This document shows, in pieces, positions 4,861 to 6,401 of a DNA stretch of 6,401 bases. The stretch is taken from NCBI GenBank assembly GCA_021163805.1, contig JAGGTL010000011.1, positions 1-6,401 of the forward strand, given 5' to 3'. A model generated the notes under the pieces. It was given only the letters and a program-made list of their open reading frames with translations. It was not told the origin of the DNA and searched no databases. Within the stretch, counting starts at the first letter, position 1. Every line of letters begins with the position of its first letter. A program made the translations under genes and the position numbers. Source of the stretch: Candidatus Aenigmatarchaeota archaeon. GTDB taxonomy: Archaea > Aenigmatarchaeota > Aenigmatarchaeia > QMZS01.

Positions 4861-5931
4861 ATGGAAACAGATAAAATAAAACTTTCAAAATTATTGAGAG
4901 AACTTGAAAAAATAAGAGGAAGGCATACAGAATTAATTTCTTATTATATTCCGGCGGGAAGCGATTTGAAAAATGTTTCAGAACTGATAAATCAGGAGCA
5001 GGCTCTTACAAGAAATGTAAAAAACAAAACCGTAAGAAAAAATGTTCTTTCAGCCCTTGAAAAAATAAATCAGGAATTAAAATTATATAAAAATATTCCG
5101 GAAAACGGTCTTGTAATTTTTTGCGGCAATGTTTCAAAAGATGAAGGAAAGGCGGATATAAAACTCTGGACAATTATTCCACCTGAAAAAATATCCATAA
5201 AATTATATTGGTGCGATCAAAAATTTGAGTTGAAGCCATTAAAAGAATTAATCAGAGAGAAAAACAGTTATGGAATAATATGTCTCGACAAGAGTTCTGC
5301 AGATATTGCGGTTATTTCCGGAAAAAATGTAAATATCTTGAAACATCTCAATTCTATTGTTCCAGGAAAAACGAGAGCCGGAGGACAGTCAAGTGTTCGT
5401 TTTTACAGAGTCAGGGAAAATTTGCTGATTGCCTTTTTGCAGAAAGTTGCAAAAACGGCGGAAGATCTTCTGAAAGATTTTAATATAAAGGGAATTATTA
5501 TTTCTGGACCTGGACCAATAAAAGAGAATTTTTACAATGAGAACTATTTACCTACTGATTTAAAGAAAAAAGTTATCGGGGTTGTTGATACTTCTGAAAC
5601 TGAAGAACCGGGAATTAGAGAAACACTGGAAAGAGGAAGAGACTTGATAAAAGAGACGGAATTTATAAAAGAAAGAGATTTACTGAAAGATTTTTTTGTT
5701 AGATTGAGTAAAGGAGGAGGAGATGTCGTCTATGGGGAAGAAGATACTATAGAAGTTTTGTCAGAGGGAAAGGCCGAACTTATTCTTGTTTCCGAAGATT
5801 TCAAAAACTTGGAAAAAATAGAAGAACTCTGCGAGCAGACAAATACTAAATTGGAGGTGATTTCCACATCATCTCAGGAGGGAATTGAATTCAAAAATAT
5901 TGGCGGGATAGGAGGTATTTTAAGATATTAA
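4861..5931 (+). CDS. prf1: Peptide chain release factor aRF1, lacking the zinc mini-domain
   Basis: aRF1 reads stop codons in the ribosomal A site and triggers peptide release through its GGQ loop. The N domain has GRHTELISYYIP (20-31), NVKN (52-55) at the position of the canonical NIKS stop-decoding motif, and the YxCxxxF motif YWCDQKF (116-122). The M domain has VPGKTRAGGQSSVRF with GGQ at 174-176. The C domain keeps KGIIISGPGP, LKKKVIGVVDTS, VYGEEDTIEVL and the canonical C-terminus GGILRY. At 356 aa it is about 50-60 residues shorter than typical aRF1. The gap falls after LILVSED (307-313), where the Cys-rich mini-domain normally lies; only one Cys remains. The flanking C-domain strands join cleanly, so this is a compact variant, not a decayed gene. 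Confidence 0.96.
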   Translation: METDKIKLSKLLRELEKIRGRHTELISYYIPAGSDLKNVSELINQEQALTRNVKNKTVRKNVLSALEKINQELKLYKNIPENGLVIFCGNVSKDEGKADIKLWTIIPPEKISIKLYWCDQKFELKPLKELIREKNSYGIICLDKSSADIAVISGKNVNILKHLNSIVPGKTRAGGQSSVRFYRVRENLLIAFLQKVAKTAEDLLKDFNIKGIIISGPGPIKENFYNENYLPTDLKKKVIGVVDTSETEEPGIRETLERGRDLIKETEFIKERDLLKDFFVRLSKGGGDVVYGEEDTIEVLSEGKAELILVSEDFKNLEKIEELCEQTNTKLEVISTSSQEGIEFKNIGGIGGILRY

Positions 5932-5965
5932 GAGATGTAAGACTATATTTTTATTCATATTTATT

Positions 5966-5978
5966 TATCGTTACGATA
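5966..5978. repeat. 13-bp near-perfect palindrome TATCGT-T-ACGATA
   Basis: Two 6-base arms are exact inverted copies around one base. The spacing is too tight for an RNA hairpin loop, so if it is functional it would be a protein-binding site. It lies between convergent genes, where no promoter is expected. Confidence 0.4.
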
Positions 5979-6006
5979 TTGGGACAAAACTACCCGGGCA
6001 TTACTC

Positions 6007-6026
6007 GCATAAAGAATAAATTATGC
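6007..6026. terminator. Hairpin between convergent genes, possible terminator
   Basis: GCATAA/TTATGC (6007-6012 with 6021-6026) form a 6-bp stem with an 8-base A/T loop. It lies about 55 bases beyond the stop of the 55-aa minus-strand gene and about 75 bases beyond aRF1, so it could serve either transcript. There is no strong T-tract next to it on either strand. Confidence 0.3.
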
Positions 6027-6081
6027 AAAATGGCAATGGAAAACAAAGCGATCTCTTAATGATTTTCTCTATGTTGTCTGA

Positions 6082-6249
6082 TTATCCCGCCAAATCATCT
6101 TTTGTCTGAAGAAAATCCTGTTTCGCTAAGATTTCTTTTAAAATACTCCTTGAGGAACAGGCAAGGAGAATCAATAATATTTTGTATAACCCCATATCAA
6201 GTTTTTCCATATTCTTATTGGATAAAGTTCTTAATCCTCTCTCTATCAT
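6082..6249 (-). CDS. Small 55-aa protein, unknown function
   Basis: The frame starts with an ATG that overlaps the stop of the upstream gene as ATGA and ends at TAA (6084-6082). The product begins MIERGLRTLSNKNMEKLDMG, has a short hydrophobic stretch YKILLILLACSS (22-33), and ends in a charged helix with KEILAKQDFLQTKDDLAG. The hydrophobic segment is only about 10 residues, too short for a confident membrane helix. The pattern of two helices split by a turn could be part of a helix-turn-helix or a small helical bundle, but no family is recognised. The tight ATGA coupling to a coding gene is the main support. An internal Met at residue 14 is an alternative start. It is short enough that it could be a chance frame. 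Confidence 0.5.
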   Translation of the reverse strand: MIERGLRTLSNKNMEKLDMGLYKILLILLACSSRSILKEILAKQDFLQTKDDLAG

Positions 6250-6401
6250 GAATTAACAGTCAAATTGAATTCTCTGGTTGAAGTGTCATTAATCAAATCT
6301 TTTACCTGAATAATAAAGTTAAAAGTTCCAGTTTGATTCGGAATTCCGAATAATTCGCCATCCTGGGAAAGCGAAATTCCTCCCGGCAAATCTCCCGAAG
6401 A
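6246..6401 (-). CDS. C-terminal end of a surface-type protein with a putative Ig-fold (He_PIG) domain
   Basis: Only the last 51 residues are in the window; the frame is open to the right edge. It reads LPGGISLSQDGELFGIPNQ, then TGTFNFIIQVKD, then STREFNLTVNS and TGA. This is the typical He_PIG (putative Ig) repeat pattern: LPxGxSL, DGxxxGxPxxTGxF, a V-D strand and a final FxLTV strand. Such domains are found in tandem in extracellular and cell-surface proteins, so an exported adhesin or S-layer-associated protein is likely. The number of repeats and the presence of a signal peptide cannot be seen. The stop overlaps the start of the 55-aa gene. There is no C-terminal membrane anchor after the domain. 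Confidence 0.8.
   Translation of the reverse strand, partial: SSGDLPGGISLSQDGELFGIPNQTGTFNFIIQVKDLINDTSTREFNLTVNS

Larger units (their letters stand above)
5927..6060. repeat. 10-bp inverted repeat bounding a 134-bp intergenic segment
   Basis: ATTAAGAGAT (5927-5936) and ATCTCTTAAT (6051-6060) are exact inverted copies. The trinucleotide GAT flanks both outer sides (5924-5926 and 6061-6063). The left arm overlaps the aRF1 stop codon and the right arm lies 21 bp from the stop of the convergent small gene. It could be a small non-autonomous element with a 3-bp target duplication, or chance symmetry in AT-rich DNA. T-rich DNA at 5943-5966 may terminate aRF1. Confidence 0.35.

Noticed and set aside
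5280..5483. Cys-rich 67-codon plus-strand frame resembling a zinc-binding protein
   Set aside because: It lies wholly inside aRF1, over its conserved GGQ region, in another frame. The Cys pattern is a by-product of the codons.
6023..6109. 28-codon plus-strand frame beginning MQNGNGKQSD
   Set aside because: It is very short, has no ribosome-binding site, and overlaps the better supported minus-strand 55-aa gene.
1..6401. CRISPR array or other periodic short repeats
   Set aside because: No regularly spaced repeats occur. The only direct repeat longer than 20 bp that I found is the pair at 136 and 1619.

Overview
The window is AT-rich archaeal chromosomal DNA. Three intact features make this clear: a replication factor C small subunit (rfcS), a class-1 release factor of the aRF1/eRF1 type, and a signal recognition particle (7S) RNA with the archaeal/eukaryotic Alu-domain UGUAAC motif. 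Promoters look archaeal, with a TATA-like box about 20-25 bases before the gene start and apparently leaderless starts. The release factor lacks its zinc mini-domain and the SRP RNA is short. Both suggest a reduced-genome (DPANN-like) archaeon, but this placement is inference.

Layout. Positions 1-120 hold a tRNA-Ser(UGA) gene on the minus strand. Positions 136-1657 are an accessory island bounded by a 39-bp direct repeat (38/39 identical). It holds a decayed IS200/IS605 tnpA, then an overlapping two-gene unit of unknown function (84 and 233 aa) with its own promoter and terminator, then a right-end-like motif. The tnpB usually found in such elements is absent and the two unknown genes sit in its place. 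Positions 1660-1960 hold a strong hairpin and a cold-shock gene interrupted by one in-frame TAA.

Positions 1962-3072 (minus strand) hold two overlapping genes for related DEDDy-type 3'-5' exonuclease-like proteins. The downstream protein keeps most catalytic acids. In the upstream protein the ExoI Asp and Glu and the aligned ExoIII acid are Asn, Gln and Asn, so it looks like a pseudo-enzyme partner. Only 27 bp separates this pair from the divergent rfcS (3100-4035). The proximity to the clamp loader suggests, but does not prove, a role in DNA replication or repair.

Positions 4036-4860 are protein-free but contain the rfcS terminator region, the SRP RNA (minus strand, about 4249-4520) and two divergent promoters. 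The aRF1 gene follows at 4861-5931. Positions 5932-6081 are an intergenic stretch with nested inverted repeats between convergent genes. The right edge (minus strand) carries the C-terminus of a surface-type protein ending in a putative Ig-fold domain, overlapping by ATGA an unrecognised 55-aa gene.

The main points for follow-up are the active/inactive exonuclease pair beside rfcS, the unknown two-gene unit in the IS605-like shell, the altered NIKS motif and missing mini-domain of aRF1, the apparent lack of SRP helix 6, and the nonsense-interrupted cold-shock gene.
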